Virus record (IMG/VR): IMGVR_UViG_3300006922_000086
Coordinates: 1-33,481 of that record
Source of the DNA: a virus
Reading direction: 5' to 3' (one strand)
DNA length: 33,481 nucleotides
Numbering within the stretch: position 1 is the first letter of the stretch; each line of letters starts with the position of its first letter. The position numbers and the translations under genes were made by a program. This document shows, piece after piece, positions 16,093 to 25,348 of the stretch. The notes below the pieces were generated by a model. That model did not search any database. It was not told where the DNA came from and saw only the letters and a program-made list of their open reading frames with translations.

Positions 16093-19000
16093 GCAACAAT
16101 GCGTTAGTCGTAGACCCATTTGGTTTTAATCAAAGCCCTCTCAAAGCTGATGTTGAGACAGATGTAAGCACTTCTCAGACTGGTTTCTTAGATGTTGTTG
16201 GTGCGAATCTTGGTTATACCTATGACCCTATTATTGAGTATGTTGGCGATAAGGTGCGTTATGGCAATAGATTTGATAAAGACTTTGACCCTATTAACAA
16301 CATGGAAGGGTATGAACAATTTGCCAGTACTTTGATTGAGGCTCGTAATTCTGACCACATGGAATCTCTTAAGCGTCAAATTAGAGAATCTTCTGACAGA
16401 AGAAAAATTATGGCTGACGCTGGTTTTGTTCAGAATGTAGTAGCTGGGGTCTTTGACCCTATTAACTTATTAGCATTGCCTTTTGGTGGTGCTGGTATTT
16501 TTGCGGCAGGGGCAAGAGCAACTGCGGCAGGGGTAATGACAAGAGGCGCATTGCGTACTGGTGTAGGTGTTGCCACATTGCAAGCTGGTCAAGAGGCTAT
16601 CAAATATCCTTTTGATCCGTTAGCTACTGTTGAAGAATCTGCTTTAAATGTTGGCGCGGCTTTTGTAACTGGTGGTTTGATAGGTGGTTTGGTTTCTATA
16701 CCAGCCGCAAGAAAAGCTAAAGTTGAATTACAAACTACTAAAGACATCGAAGAAATGATTGAGGTCACAAAGACTGTGACTCAAGATGATGCGGCTAAGT
16801 TAGGCAAGCCAGAAGAAAGAAAGTTTGGAACTGTTGATGAGCAGACGTTAGAGGTCGAAGCTAAAACTTTGCCTAAGTTTATTAACGATATACAAAAAAG
16901 AATAGACAGAGTTAAAGCTAGGTTAAATAAAACCCCACAAAAACTAGACGATGTTGCATTAAAAACAGAACAAGAAGGTTCAACTAAAGTATATCACGGC
17001 ACAAATCTATCTAATAAAAAAGGTGTAGTTGATGCTGAGTCTCCAAAGCCTACGATGGAATCTTTTATTAATAAACGTGGTGAGCTTGTGTTGCGTCCTA
17101 GTGTTGGTGACTTTGATGCTCAAAGGGGCAATGGTGTTTCTTTTGGAGAAACATTTGAGGTTGCTAGAAACTACACCTACAGACGCGATAACTATTCACG
17201 CGACCCATCTGATAACAAAGATGGTGTAATTTTTGTTATTGATAAAGATGCTTTGCCTCCTAGAAAAGAAGAAGCTATGGGCGAGAGCGTTGTTTATACT
17301 GATGCTGATATTATTATTCCTAAAGGAAAGTACGAAGTACTTACTAAAAAAGACTTTGACCGTACTGGCAAGCAAACACCTATTAAGCAACAAGACTTAG
17401 ACAACCTTGAGAAAGCAAAGGCAAGAGCCGAAGCTGACTTAATTGATTTAAAGCAAGAAAAAATCTTCAGAAGAATGGAGTCTGTAAGAAACTTTGAGCA
17501 AGCTATAGACGATCCTTATCGTCTAGCGGATAGCTGGTTCACTAATAGTTGGATATACAACAATCTTGTTCCCACTCCAATGAAGGCTACCCTGCAAGGA
17601 AACATACCAACTACAATTAAAAAGAAATTTGTAGATGCGTTTGGTGATAATGCTCAGTATATGAACCTAAATAAGATTGGCCTTACAAATGGACATTCTG
17701 CTTATGTAATGGCAAAGGTTCGTGAGGGCGAATACGTTCAAGTTATGGACGCTCTTATTAGTAATTTTGCTAGATTAAGTAAAAAAGGCAACGGTACTAT
17801 TGCAGATTTTGCTGGTATTAAAACTCCTATTGGCAGAATTGCAGATACTCGCCCAAGAGGTTTTGATGATTTTGCTAAAGAAGTTAATCGCAAATATATC
17901 ATGGGTGAAAAAGGCGCAACAGATTTAGAGAATGAATCTATTCAAGTGTTGCGAGACTTTTATAAAAAATGGGGCGAGAGATTAGAAGACGTTGGGTTGA
18001 TTGGAACTCGAAAGTTTTTTGAAAACTCTAAGATATTTAAAGAACGTAGGCTTGCTGAAGCAGTAAAGATACGCGATGAACTACGCGCAAAGGAAGGCAA
18101 GAATACAGATTACATTAACAATCAAATCTCTAAGAAAGTTAAAATTGTTCAGAAGTTAATAGATGAAGAACAAGTTAAAGGTTTGACTGTAAATCAATTA
18201 AATCTCTTAAAAAAATTAACTAAAGAAATAAACGAATTTAAGACTGGTAAGAAAAGCAAGACATTAACTCCGCGTCAACGTGCTTATCTTGTTGCTCTTG
18301 AAGAACGTACTTATAGATACACAAAAGAAATTGATGAGCTTACTACAACGCTTGATGGTTTGACTGATGTTTCAAGGCTTGCGCCAGATGCAGAAGATAT
18401 GTTTCCTAGATATTGGGATAGAGATGCTATCATAGCTAATAAAGAAAAGTTTACTCAAATACTACAGAACTGGTACGAGCGTAATCCTAAGATTGTAAGT
18501 CGTGATAAACAAGGTAAGTATCAAGAAACAGATATGTCTCCGAATCCTAGAGATATACGCAAGAGAGCAGAAGATACTGTTGATAAGATTTTAGGTTTAG
18601 ACGATTTAACTGCCGAGCCTGTGTCTTTCTTTGGCATGGGAAAGTCTAAGCATTTCAAGCACAGAGAACTAGATATACCTAATAGCTTAGTTTTTGATTT
18701 TATTCAGAACGACCCTATTGTTGTTATGAAAGCATACACTAATCGTGTTGCTCCTCGATATGAGTACGCTAAGAAGTTTAACTCAAAGTCATTAGATGAA
18801 GTCTTAGAAGACATCGAAGATGAGATGATGGCGGCTGGTAAAAGTACTAATGAAATCAACGCTGTTCGCAAAGATTTTATTATTATGTATGACAGGGTTG
18901 TTGGTACTGTTTTCCGTGAGCCTGATACATGGAGTAACAAACTAGCAACTGTTATGCGTGATGCCGCACAGCTTAATTACTTAGGTTCTGCTGGGTTCTC

Positions 19001-20267
19001 TACTTTGCCAGACATGGCTAAGATTGTAATGGAGCATGAACTTGGCACTATTATGAAGGTGCTGACAGATGTTATAGGCGACCAGAGGGTTCGCATGAAC
19101 GCTTACGAGGGAAGAATAGCTGGTGAAATAATGGATATCATTAACGGTTCTTCTCATATGCGTGTGACTGAAGAATTATCTAATGATGTCTTTAGCAAAA
19201 ACTTTTACGACAAAACGGCAGACGAAGCTAAGAACGTGTTCTATATGCTGAATTTGTTAGCTCCATTTACAAGAGTGTTTAAGCAAATGGACAGCATGTG
19301 TCGCGCACACACCATTGTTGATATGGCTTTAAGACGCGCAGATCCAAACGGCAAGTTGTCAGATTTAGATTTGGGGTACATGAGTCGGTACAATATCGGC
19401 AGTGACCAAGCAAAACAAATTAAACAGCTTGTTGACATGAACATTATCGAAAACTCCAGACCCGATGGTTCTGGTGTCTGGCTTTTAAATACTGAGAAAT
19501 GGCCTACTGATGCTGTGTTTACACAATTAAGGGATGATGTCAGGGGTTCTTTAAATAGTGGTATTATGAATACAATTCTTATGGGTACACCAGCAGATAA
19601 ACCAGTTCTTGTTGATGGCATATTCCATATACCTATGAGGGTTGCTGGTAAGTTAGGTATGAAAGAAGACCCAAAGGTTCGAGGCTATGCTCGAATTGAA
19701 AATGGTTTAATGGGTATGCCGTTTCAGTTTATGTCATACAGCTTTGCGGCGGCTAACAAAATTACTGCCGCGTATGCTCAAGGACAGGTGCGTAATAGAT
19801 TTACTGCAATGGCATTGTCTGTTGGGCTTGGCTATATGTCTCTTAGCATTAAATACAACCAGCCATTTAACAGTGAAGGTAGCCAAAGATATTGGGAACA
19901 GATGAGTTGGCAAGATAAACTAGGTAGGTCTATAGACCAATCAGGTTTATTGGCTTTGTTTACTGACCAGCTATACACAGCGATGTCTACATCTGCGGCA
20001 TTAGGTGGACCCGACTTGGGAATGGGGATTATTAATCCAAAAGTTACGCCAGAAGAAGGCGACTATGGTTCTGTTGCAACTGGTTACGGTGGTGCTGGTG
20101 TTAGTATTGCAGACGATCTTGTTCGCAACGGCTTAATGGAATTTATGTCTGGCAACTTTGGTGAAGGCTCAAAGAACATATTAGAGAATTTGCCATTTAT
20201 GAGGCTGTGGTTTCTGAAGGGTATGGTGTCTGCAACTGGTGACGCTATGTCCAGAAGTAGGTTCTAA
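16089..20267 (+). CDS. Internal virion protein, T7 gp16-like, with ART-like segment
   Basis: 1392 residues, slightly longer than T7 gp16. I do not see the N-terminal transglycosylase of T7 gp16. Instead residues about 299-410 resemble an ADP-ribosyltransferase: VYHGTN (His303), GNGVSFGETFEVARNYTYR (Tyr362/364), then VIFVIDKDALP and a Glu at 399 before SVVYTDADIIIP. That order fits the H-Y-E pattern of PARP/diphtheria-type ARTs and the ART-PolyVal proteins of phages. A small Gly/Ala-rich stretch lies near 120-155 (PFGGAGIFAAGARATAAGVM). The C-terminal third has hydrophobic helices typical of ejected membrane-spanning core proteins. Coupled to the preceding gene by ATGA. Confidence 0.8.
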   Translation: MSNNALVVDPFGFNQSPLKADVETDVSTSQTGFLDVVGANLGYTYDPIIEYVGDKVRYGNRFDKDFDPINNMEGYEQFASTLIEARNSDHMESLKRQIRESSDRRKIMADAGFVQNVVAGVFDPINLLALPFGGAGIFAAGARATAAGVMTRGALRTGVGVATLQAGQEAIKYPFDPLATVEESALNVGAAFVTGGLIGGLVSIPAARKAKVELQTTKDIEEMIEVTKTVTQDDAAKLGKPEERKFGTVDEQTLEVEAKTLPKFINDIQKRIDRVKARLNKTPQKLDDVALKTEQEGSTKVYHGTNLSNKKGVVDAESPKPTMESFINKRGELVLRPSVGDFDAQRGNGVSFGETFEVARNYTYRRDNYSRDPSDNKDGVIFVIDKDALPPRKEEAMGESVVYTDADIIIPKGKYEVLTKKDFDRTGKQTPIKQQDLDNLEKAKARAEADLIDLKQEKIFRRMESVRNFEQAIDDPYRLADSWFTNSWIYNNLVPTPMKATLQGNIPTTIKKKFVDAFGDNAQYMNLNKIGLTNGHSAYVMAKVREGEYVQVMDALISNFARLSKKGNGTIADFAGIKTPIGRIADTRPRGFDDFAKEVNRKYIMGEKGATDLENESIQVLRDFYKKWGERLEDVGLIGTRKFFENSKIFKERRLAEAVKIRDELRAKEGKNTDYINNQISKKVKIVQKLIDEEQVKGLTVNQLNLLKKLTKEINEFKTGKKSKTLTPRQRAYLVALEERTYRYTKEIDELTTTLDGLTDVSRLAPDAEDMFPRYWDRDAIIANKEKFTQILQNWYERNPKIVSRDKQGKYQETDMSPNPRDIRKRAEDTVDKILGLDDLTAEPVSFFGMGKSKHFKHRELDIPNSLVFDFIQNDPIVVMKAYTNRVAPRYEYAKKFNSKSLDEVLEDIEDEMMAAGKSTNEINAVRKDFIIMYDRVVGTVFREPDTWSNKLATVMRDAAQLNYLGSAGFSTLPDMAKIVMEHELGTIMKVLTDVIGDQRVRMNAYEGRIAGEIMDIINGSSHMRVTEELSNDVFSKNFYDKTADEAKNVFYMLNLLAPFTRVFKQMDSMCRAHTIVDMALRRADPNGKLSDLDLGYMSRYNIGSDQAKQIKQLVDMNIIENSRPDGSGVWLLNTEKWPTDAVFTQLRDDVRGSLNSGIMNTILMGTPADKPVLVDGIFHIPMRVAGKLGMKEDPKVRGYARIENGLMGMPFQFMSYSFAAANKITAAYAQGQVRNRFTAMALSVGLGYMSLSIKYNQPFNSEGSQRYWEQMSWQDKLGRSIDQSGLLALFTDQLYTAMSTSAALGGPDLGMGIINPKVTPEEGDYGSVATGYGGAGVSIADDLVRNGLMEFMSGNFGEGSKNILENLPFMRLWFLKGMVSATGDAMSRSRF

Positions 20268-20268
20268 A

Positions 20269-20278
20269 TTGTGCGTTG
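20269..20278 (+). promoter_or_regulatory. TTGTGCGTTG element ahead of the tail fibre genes
   Basis: Lies in TAAATTGTGCGTTGC, identical to the 15-mer after terL; again the TAA is the stop codon of the gene before. A run of eight T (20285-20292) follows, with no stem before it, so it is not a standard terminator. No convincing -10 box. Confidence 0.4.
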
Positions 20279-20310
20279 CGTGAATTTTTTTTGGCTAGTA
20301 AGGTTCGAGC

Positions 20311-21219
20311 ATGGCTATTTCGTTAAATAATAACACACCTAGAGATTCGTATACCGTAACAAGCGGTAATACTCAGTCTTTATTTAATGTTACTTTTTCT
20401 TTCTTCGACCAAGAAGACTTAGATGTTTACTTAAATGGTGTGCAAATTTCATTAGGTGCAGATTTTACTGTAACTGGTGGCGATGGTTCTACTGGAACTA
20501 TTAGCACTGTTGTTCCTGTTGCACCTGTTGGCTCTAATAGCACTGTAGTTATTACTAGAGACATTCCGCTTCAAAGAACCACAGACTTTCCGTTGTCTGG
20601 TGTGTTTAACATTGAGGCTTTAAATACAGAATTAGATAGATTGATTGCTATTGCTGGTGATTTGTCTGATGCGTCTACAAGGTCTATTAAATTAAATCCT
20701 GCTGACCCTGATGCTACTCTAAACCTTCCTCTTGTTTCCTCCCGAGCTGGTAATGTGCTTGGATTCGATGCCGATGGCGATGCTATTGCGGGTCCTGCCA
20801 TTACCACGCTCAATAATGTGGTTGCAAATCAAACTGCCGCTAATACTGCGGCTACTAATGCGGCAACGTCTGCGGCGGCGGCTCTTGTAAGCGAAACAAA
20901 TGCGGCTACATCAGCTACAACTGCCGCGAATACTTTGTCTGCGGCTAATCTTCCTACTAATTTTGTGGGTGAGGCTGGTAAAGTTCTCGAAGTAAACCCT
21001 GCTGAAACTGGTTATCAACTTGCTACATCTGCACAGAATAACGGTGTGTTCTATGGTCTGTATGTTGATGGCTCTACTGGCACATTAAAGGTTGACCATA
21101 GTGAGTTAGGTGTAGCTGGTTCATTCGACTTAAATGATTATGACAATTATTTTTTCTCATCTCCAAATGTAACATTTACCATTTCTGCAAGTGGTGTGTT
21201 GCAAATTAACACTCCATAG
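20311..21219 (+). CDS. Tail fibre, T7 gp17 N-terminal type
   Basis: 302 residues. The first 150 match the T7 tail-fibre N-terminal domain that binds the nozzle: SYTVTSGNTQSLFNVTFSF, DLDVYLNGVQI, then ELDRLIAIAGDLSDASTRSI. An Ala/Thr/Asn helix follows (TAANTAATNAATSAAAAL), a trimeric coiled-coil stalk of the kind seen in gp17. The end is a short beta domain. It is much shorter than T7 gp17 (553), so receptor binding probably lies in the next gene. AAGG site 7 bases from ATG. Confidence 0.9.
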   Translation: MAISLNNNTPRDSYTVTSGNTQSLFNVTFSFFDQEDLDVYLNGVQISLGADFTVTGGDGSTGTISTVVPVAPVGSNSTVVITRDIPLQRTTDFPLSGVFNIEALNTELDRLIAIAGDLSDASTRSIKLNPADPDATLNLPLVSSRAGNVLGFDADGDAIAGPAITTLNNVVANQTAANTAATNAATSAAAALVSETNAATSATTAANTLSAANLPTNFVGEAGKVLEVNPAETGYQLATSAQNNGVFYGLYVDGSTGTLKVDHSELGVAGSFDLNDYDNYFFSSPNVTFTISASGVLQINTP

Positions 21220-21228
21220 GGGAAGCTA

Positions 21229-23355
21229 ATGGCAACGATAGATATTGGAAAAATCAGATTCACATGGAAAAGCGCATGGGTAAACACCACAGCTTACAGC
21301 CAGAATGATGCGGTTAGTTACAATGGCAGTTCATGGATTGCCAAGATTGATCAAACTGCTTCTGCTTATAACGCTCTTACAGTTTATAGTTCTGGGGACT
21401 TGGCTAGTGATGGGGGAGTTATTTACCGCTTTATAAATGTCACACCGACTGCTGGGCAACAACCATCAGCTAGTGTTGGCTACTGGTCTACTAATGAGCC
21501 AACTTCAACTAACACTGTGTATTGGGATATTGTTGCTGAAGGCACAAACATCCTGACAACCCAAGGCGACTTGATGACTCACGATGGCAGTAATGCTACT
21601 CGTCTTGCCAGAGGTAACAACGGTGAGGTTCTGACAGTATCAGGTAGCGATGTCACATTTTCTCCTTTAGATGCTTTGTCAGGTAGAAAATATCTTAAGC
21701 CAAACTATGACCAAGTTGTTCATCACAATGCGGCAACCACTTATGGGGCATCTGGCTCTAGGGCTTGGCTTGCTGACTATGCAAACAACTGGATACCCGA
21801 AAGCGGTATACCTAATCCAAAGATGAGTCCTCTTATGTTTCAAGATAAGTTGACAGGATACGGTGGTGGGTATCGTGGCTTTGCATATCTAAATCAAAAC
21901 CATGAAGTCATTCTATCTGGCACAGATGGTTATCGTGTGATGGGTAACTCTGGTGGCAACACTCATCGCAGAGGCATTACAACTAATATATCTCCTGAGT
22001 TTGGTGGATTAGAAGATGGCGAATACTTTGTTCGCATTTGGTATCAGTATTACAATCTTTATGTAATGACTAACAAAGGCGGATTGTTTGCGGCTGGTTA
22101 CAATGGTCATGGACAGCTTGGTGTTGGTGATACTTTAGATCGGCACAACCTTGTGCGCGTTCCTGCGTTTGGTCAGGGAAGAACTCACGGTGGTACTGGC
22201 ACTCGTTTGTGTGGGTTCTGGACAATGGGTGGTGGCGAAGGTTCTGGTCAAGAACATTCTTGTTACGCTATTGATGAACAAGGCAGACTGTTTGTTTGGG
22301 GTCACAACAGAAACGGTATGTTGGGCAATGGTAACTCAACTAACCAAAACCGCCCTCAGTTAATAACTACAATGAGTGACGTAACTCACATTGAAATTGG
22401 CTATCATTCAGCTATGGCTATTGATGGAAGCAAGAATGTTTTTGCCACAGGTTACAATACCAACGGTCATCTTGCTGGTATTTCTGCACAAAATACTGCC
22501 GTTAATACTTGGACACAAATATCTGGTGCAACAAATGCTTATCAGATTATTAATAATAATTGCCAATACTATTCTGGTGGCTGGACTTATTATGGAACAA
22601 GTTATTATCTAAACGAAAGCGGAGAGCTTTACTCATCTGGGTATGGTGGCAATAACGCTTTGGGAACTGGCTCAACGTCTAATGCAAATGCTTATTCAAG
22701 GATTGGCGGTTCTACTACATACTCACGGATGTATGCTCACGGTCAAAGCCGAGACTTTGTTGGCGTAGTTATTGGTGGAACTCCATCATCACCTAATGGA
22801 GAGATATATCAATGGGGTGATAATGGTAATGCACAATTAGCTAATGGCACTACAACTAATTCATCAAGCCCAATTCAGCCATCCACTACTATGCTTTACA
22901 CAAACACTACGGCATCAACTGCGGCTGACAGTGCGCCTACTAGCACTGCACTTACTTTCCCAAGAACTGACATTGTAAAAATCTGGCCTCAGTCTGGTAT
23001 CCTTGGTCAAACAACAAGTCACATTTATTGTGAAGATAGTGTTGGTAATTTGTTTGTAAATGGTTACAGCCAAGGCTTTACATATTATCAGAACAACCAT
23101 GGCAACACTAACATACTTAACTTTAGGCAAGATGTTGGTCCGATGAGTACACCAGAAACAACGACCACTAACTTCTGGGTTGGGGAAACTCAGAGAAGTG
23201 TCGAGGCTATTATAACAATGGGCTATTCATATAACTCAGAGGGAACTTCACTCTGTTTTATGAGTGATGGCACTATCTTGGTTCGTGGTTACAACGCTCA
23301 AGGACAGATTGAGTCTAGCGACCAGTACATCGAATCTTGGATGCAACTTAATTAG
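21229..23355 (+). CDS. Tail protein with RCC1-like beta-propeller (probable receptor-binding tip)
   Basis: 708 residues. N-terminal small beta modules include WVNTTAYSQNDAVSYNGSSW, like a carbohydrate-binding module, and a GDLMTHDGSNATRLARG linker seen in many phage fibres. From about residue 215 to the end, RCC1/BNR-like units recur about every 50-90 residues: GLFAAGYNGHGQLGVGD, RLFVWGHNRNGMLGNGN, NVFATGYNTNGHL, ELYSSGYGGNNALGTGS, EIYQWGDNGNAQLANGT, NLFVNGYSQG, ILVRGYNAQGQI, perhaps with EVILSGTDGYRVMG as a further blade. That gives a 7-8 bladed propeller. Follows the short fibre protein by 9 bases and is probably its distal tip. Confidence 0.85.
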   Translation: MATIDIGKIRFTWKSAWVNTTAYSQNDAVSYNGSSWIAKIDQTASAYNALTVYSSGDLASDGGVIYRFINVTPTAGQQPSASVGYWSTNEPTSTNTVYWDIVAEGTNILTTQGDLMTHDGSNATRLARGNNGEVLTVSGSDVTFSPLDALSGRKYLKPNYDQVVHHNAATTYGASGSRAWLADYANNWIPESGIPNPKMSPLMFQDKLTGYGGGYRGFAYLNQNHEVILSGTDGYRVMGNSGGNTHRRGITTNISPEFGGLEDGEYFVRIWYQYYNLYVMTNKGGLFAAGYNGHGQLGVGDTLDRHNLVRVPAFGQGRTHGGTGTRLCGFWTMGGGEGSGQEHSCYAIDEQGRLFVWGHNRNGMLGNGNSTNQNRPQLITTMSDVTHIEIGYHSAMAIDGSKNVFATGYNTNGHLAGISAQNTAVNTWTQISGATNAYQIINNNCQYYSGGWTYYGTSYYLNESGELYSSGYGGNNALGTGSTSNANAYSRIGGSTTYSRMYAHGQSRDFVGVVIGGTPSSPNGEIYQWGDNGNAQLANGTTTNSSSPIQPSTTMLYTNTTASTAADSAPTSTALTFPRTDIVKIWPQSGILGQTTSHIYCEDSVGNLFVNGYSQGFTYYQNNHGNTNILNFRQDVGPMSTPETTTTNFWVGETQRSVEAIITMGYSYNSEGTSLCFMSDGTILVRGYNAQGQIESSDQYIESWMQLN

Positions 23356-23366
23356 AGGTAAGTAAT

Positions 23367-23747
23367 ATGGCTCAAGCACTTTATAAATGGACTGGCGAAA
23401 TCATTGAACCTGATGGTTACGACAGTGAGTTGGAAGCCCCACAATGGTATGGGTATGATGAGGATGGCAATGGTTATGCTTTGTTAGAAGCAGATTTTGC
23501 ATCTTCATGTTCTTCATCTAATGATGATCTTGCCACTACTACAACTACGGCAGATAAAAATTGGGTTAAGGCTAACAGCCCTCAAGCAAAAATTTTGAAC
23601 CAAGAATGTGTTGAGGAAATAAGGCAGAGCTATTCTATTGATGATGAGCTTCAAGCGTTACGAACTGATGACGCTACAGTTAAAGATGCTATCGCCGCTA
23701 TTGTAGCTTCTTGTGTCACAAAGAAAAACGCATTGGTAGGTGATTAA
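23367..23747 (+). CDS. Small protein after the tail tip, possibly fibre assembly
   Basis: 126 residues, acidic. N-terminus ALYKWTGEIIEPDGYDSE with aromatic residues, a Thr-rich middle (DDLATTTTTADK), and a C-terminal helical part (VEEIRQSYSIDDELQALR, then IAAIVASCVTKK) that recalls tail-fibre assembly proteins. No firm family. Located between the fibre genes and the lysis genes; the stop overlaps the next ATG (TAATG). Confidence 0.6.
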   Translation: MAQALYKWTGEIIEPDGYDSELEAPQWYGYDEDGNGYALLEADFASSCSSSNDDLATTTTTADKNWVKANSPQAKILNQECVEEIRQSYSIDDELQALRTDDATVKDAIAAIVASCVTKKNALVGD

Positions 23748-23917
23748 TGTCTAAGCCTACAGCGCAAACAGTTAAGTCACAGATAGATACACACGAAGCT
23801 GTGTGTGCTGAACGGTGGCGTGAAACCATAATCCGTATCAAAAGAATAGAGCATATTATGATTGGTTCTGCTGGGACAACTATCGTGTTATTGCTCACGA
23901 TGGTGTTGCGTGGTTAG
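23747..23917 (+). CDS. 56-residue single-span membrane protein, lysis cassette
   Basis: A short gene with TAATG coupling to the one before. The N-terminal 35 residues are polar and basic toward their end (RWRETIIRIKRIEH), then one hydrophobic segment (IMIGSAGTTIVLLLTMVL) ends the protein with RG. Cytoplasmic head with a C-terminal anchor, as in small holin or holin-accessory proteins. Family not recognised. It stops two bases before the next ATG. Confidence 0.65.
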   Translation: MSKPTAQTVKSQIDTHEAVCAERWRETIIRIKRIEHIMIGSAGTTIVLLLTMVLRG

Positions 23918-23919
23918 CT

Positions 23920-24363
23920 ATGCTTGCCGAATTAGCGGCGGCTAACGCTGCATTTGCTGTAATTAAAACAGCACTGATGAACGGCAAGAGTATTGCGGAT
24001 GTCGGGTCTAAGGTTTCTGATTATGTCAATGCTACTGAAGACCTAAGAAAATTAGGCGAGAAAAAAAAGAGAAGTGTCTTGGCTTCTGGCGGTGAGCTAG
24101 AAGAATTTATGCATTTAGAAAAGCTTAAACAACAAGAAGAAGAACTAAAACAACTGATGATATACACGGGTCGACCCGGACTTTGGGGAGATTGGGTAAG
24201 ATTTCAAGCTGAAGCTAGGAAAGCTCGTCTCAAAAGAGCGCAAGACAGGCGGAAAAAAATACAGCATTGGATCGAAGTAGGACTGATTAGTGTTCTTTGT
24301 CTGGCTTTAGTGTGTACGATTATCGGATTCTTTTATTGGTTGGCTTATGTCTATGATAGATAG
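23920..24363 (+). CDS. Coiled-coil membrane protein, lysis cassette
   Basis: 147 residues. Ala-rich N-terminal helix (LAELAAANAAFAVIKTALMN), central Lys/Glu coiled coil (MHLEKLKQQEEELKQLM), an Arg/Lys-rich stretch, and a strong C-terminal transmembrane segment (VGLISVLCLALVCTIIGFFY). This shape occurs next to holins in several phages. A spanin-like role would need the opposite topology, so I do not assign one. Overlaps the following gene by 17 bases. Confidence 0.65.
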   Translation: MLAELAAANAAFAVIKTALMNGKSIADVGSKVSDYVNATEDLRKLGEKKKRSVLASGGELEEFMHLEKLKQQEEELKQLMIYTGRPGLWGDWVRFQAEARKARLKRAQDRRKKIQHWIEVGLISVLCLALVCTIIGFFYWLAYVYDR

Positions 24364-24562
24364 AATATTAGATTACTCACGCAAGGCCGCGCTTCTACCT
24401 AGAGGCATGATGCTTGTTATGACCATGATGAGTTGGCGTTGCGCTGAATGGTTTATGGATTTAGATGCGCCTACTGCTTCACAATCAGCTTTCGTTAGTG
24501 TTGTTATGGGTGCTATGACAGGCGCGTTTGGCATCTGGATGGGGCATGAGAATAAAAAATGA
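24347..24562 (+). CDS. Small two-span membrane protein, holin-like
   Basis: 71 residues. Two hydrophobic segments, GMMLVMTMMSWRCAEWFM and SAFVSVVMGAMTGAFGIWMG, joined by a short acidic turn, with a basic C-terminus (HENKK). Fits a class II holin, which would open the inner membrane for the endolysin. Starts inside the previous gene; a second ATG two codons downstream is possible. ATGA-type overlap with the next gene. Confidence 0.65.
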   Translation: MSMIDRILDYSRKAALLPRGMMLVMTMMSWRCAEWFMDLDAPTASQSAFVSVVMGAMTGAFGIWMGHENKK

Positions 24563-24897
24563 TACAGTTATTAGGTGTAGTGGGCAACTTAGCCCAGACT
24601 TTTCTTGAAGGTAAAGTAGATAAGCAACGAGCTAAGTCTGAAATTCTAAAGACTGCGGCACAGCATGATAGTAAGTGGGAACTTATTATGGCTGAGTCTA
24701 CAAAGTCTAGTTGGAAAGATGAGATAATAACTATCGTTGTGCTTGCCCCTTGTGTCATGGCATGGATAGACCCTGACTTAGCTAAACGTGGGTTTGATGT
24801 TATTGCTGAATTGCCTGATTGGTATCAAAACATATTGTATGTTACCATCCTAGCTGGTCTTGGTTTAAAAGGATTAGATAGGTTTAGGAAAAAGTAA
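24559..24897 (+). CDS. Holin-like membrane protein (GTA_holin_3TM type)
   Basis: 112 residues. The amphipathic N-terminus (LLGVVGNLAQTFLEGK) leads to a charged middle with the SWKDEIITIVVLAPCVMAW transition typical of the three-segment holins described with gene transfer agents, then WYQNILYVTILAGLGLKGL. C-terminus basic (DRFRKK). Directly precedes and overlaps the endolysin gene (TAATG), the usual holin position. Which of the two neighbouring membrane proteins is the holin proper is not decided by sequence. Confidence 0.65.
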   Translation: MIQLLGVVGNLAQTFLEGKVDKQRAKSEILKTAAQHDSKWELIMAESTKSSWKDEIITIVVLAPCVMAWIDPDLAKRGFDVIAELPDWYQNILYVTILAGLGLKGLDRFRKK

Positions 24898-25343
24898 TGC
24901 AGTTATCAGAGAATTTTAGCTTAGAGGAAATGATTAAGAGTCAGACCGCATTACGCAAAGGTATCTCTAATCAGCCCTCAGAAGAACACACAAAGGCTTT
25001 AACAGAATTATGTATCAACCTACTTGAGCCTATTAGATGGCACTTCAGCAAGCCTATAAGCCCCAGCAGTGGGTATCGTAGTCCAGAGCTATGCGTTGCT
25101 ATCGGATCAAGTATCCATTCTCAACATGCTAAAGGCGAGGCGGCTGACTTCGAGGTGGCTGGTGTAGATAACTACAAGTTAGCTACCTACATTGAGGAGA
25201 CAATGGATTTCGACCAGCTTATTCTTGAGTATTATACTGGTGGCAATACTGGTTGGGTTCATTGTAGTTACAAAACTATAGGCAATCGCAAAGAAGTTTT
25301 AACCTACAATGGTAAAGAATATATGAGTGGATTAGTTCTCTAA
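24897..25343 (+). CDS. Endolysin, peptidase M15 family
   Basis: 148 residues, a full-length single-domain M15 peptidase that would cut peptidoglycan cross-links. Zinc ligands visible: His77 and Asp84 in SQHAKGEAADFE, and His122 in GWVHCSY. The substrate-side SGYRSPEL motif is at 58-65. N-terminal NFSLEEMIKSQTALRKGI is typical of the M15_3 group. No signal peptide, so it depends on the holin. Last gene of the rightward operon, followed six bases later by a terminator hairpin. Confidence 0.9.
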   Translation: MQLSENFSLEEMIKSQTALRKGISNQPSEEHTKALTELCINLLEPIRWHFSKPISPSSGYRSPELCVAIGSSIHSQHAKGEAADFEVAGVDNYKLATYIEETMDFDQLILEYYTGGNTGWVHCSYKTIGNRKEVLTYNGKEYMSGLVL

Positions 25344-25348
25344 AGAAT

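Noticed and set aside
18376-18385. Internal GGCTTGCGCC as a third fold-back or telomere site
   Set aside because: It lies in an open coding region with no inverted flanks, so it is probably chance, though it weakens the uniqueness of the apex motif.
20285-20292. Run of eight T as an intrinsic terminator before the tail fibre gene
   Set aside because: No GC stem precedes it.
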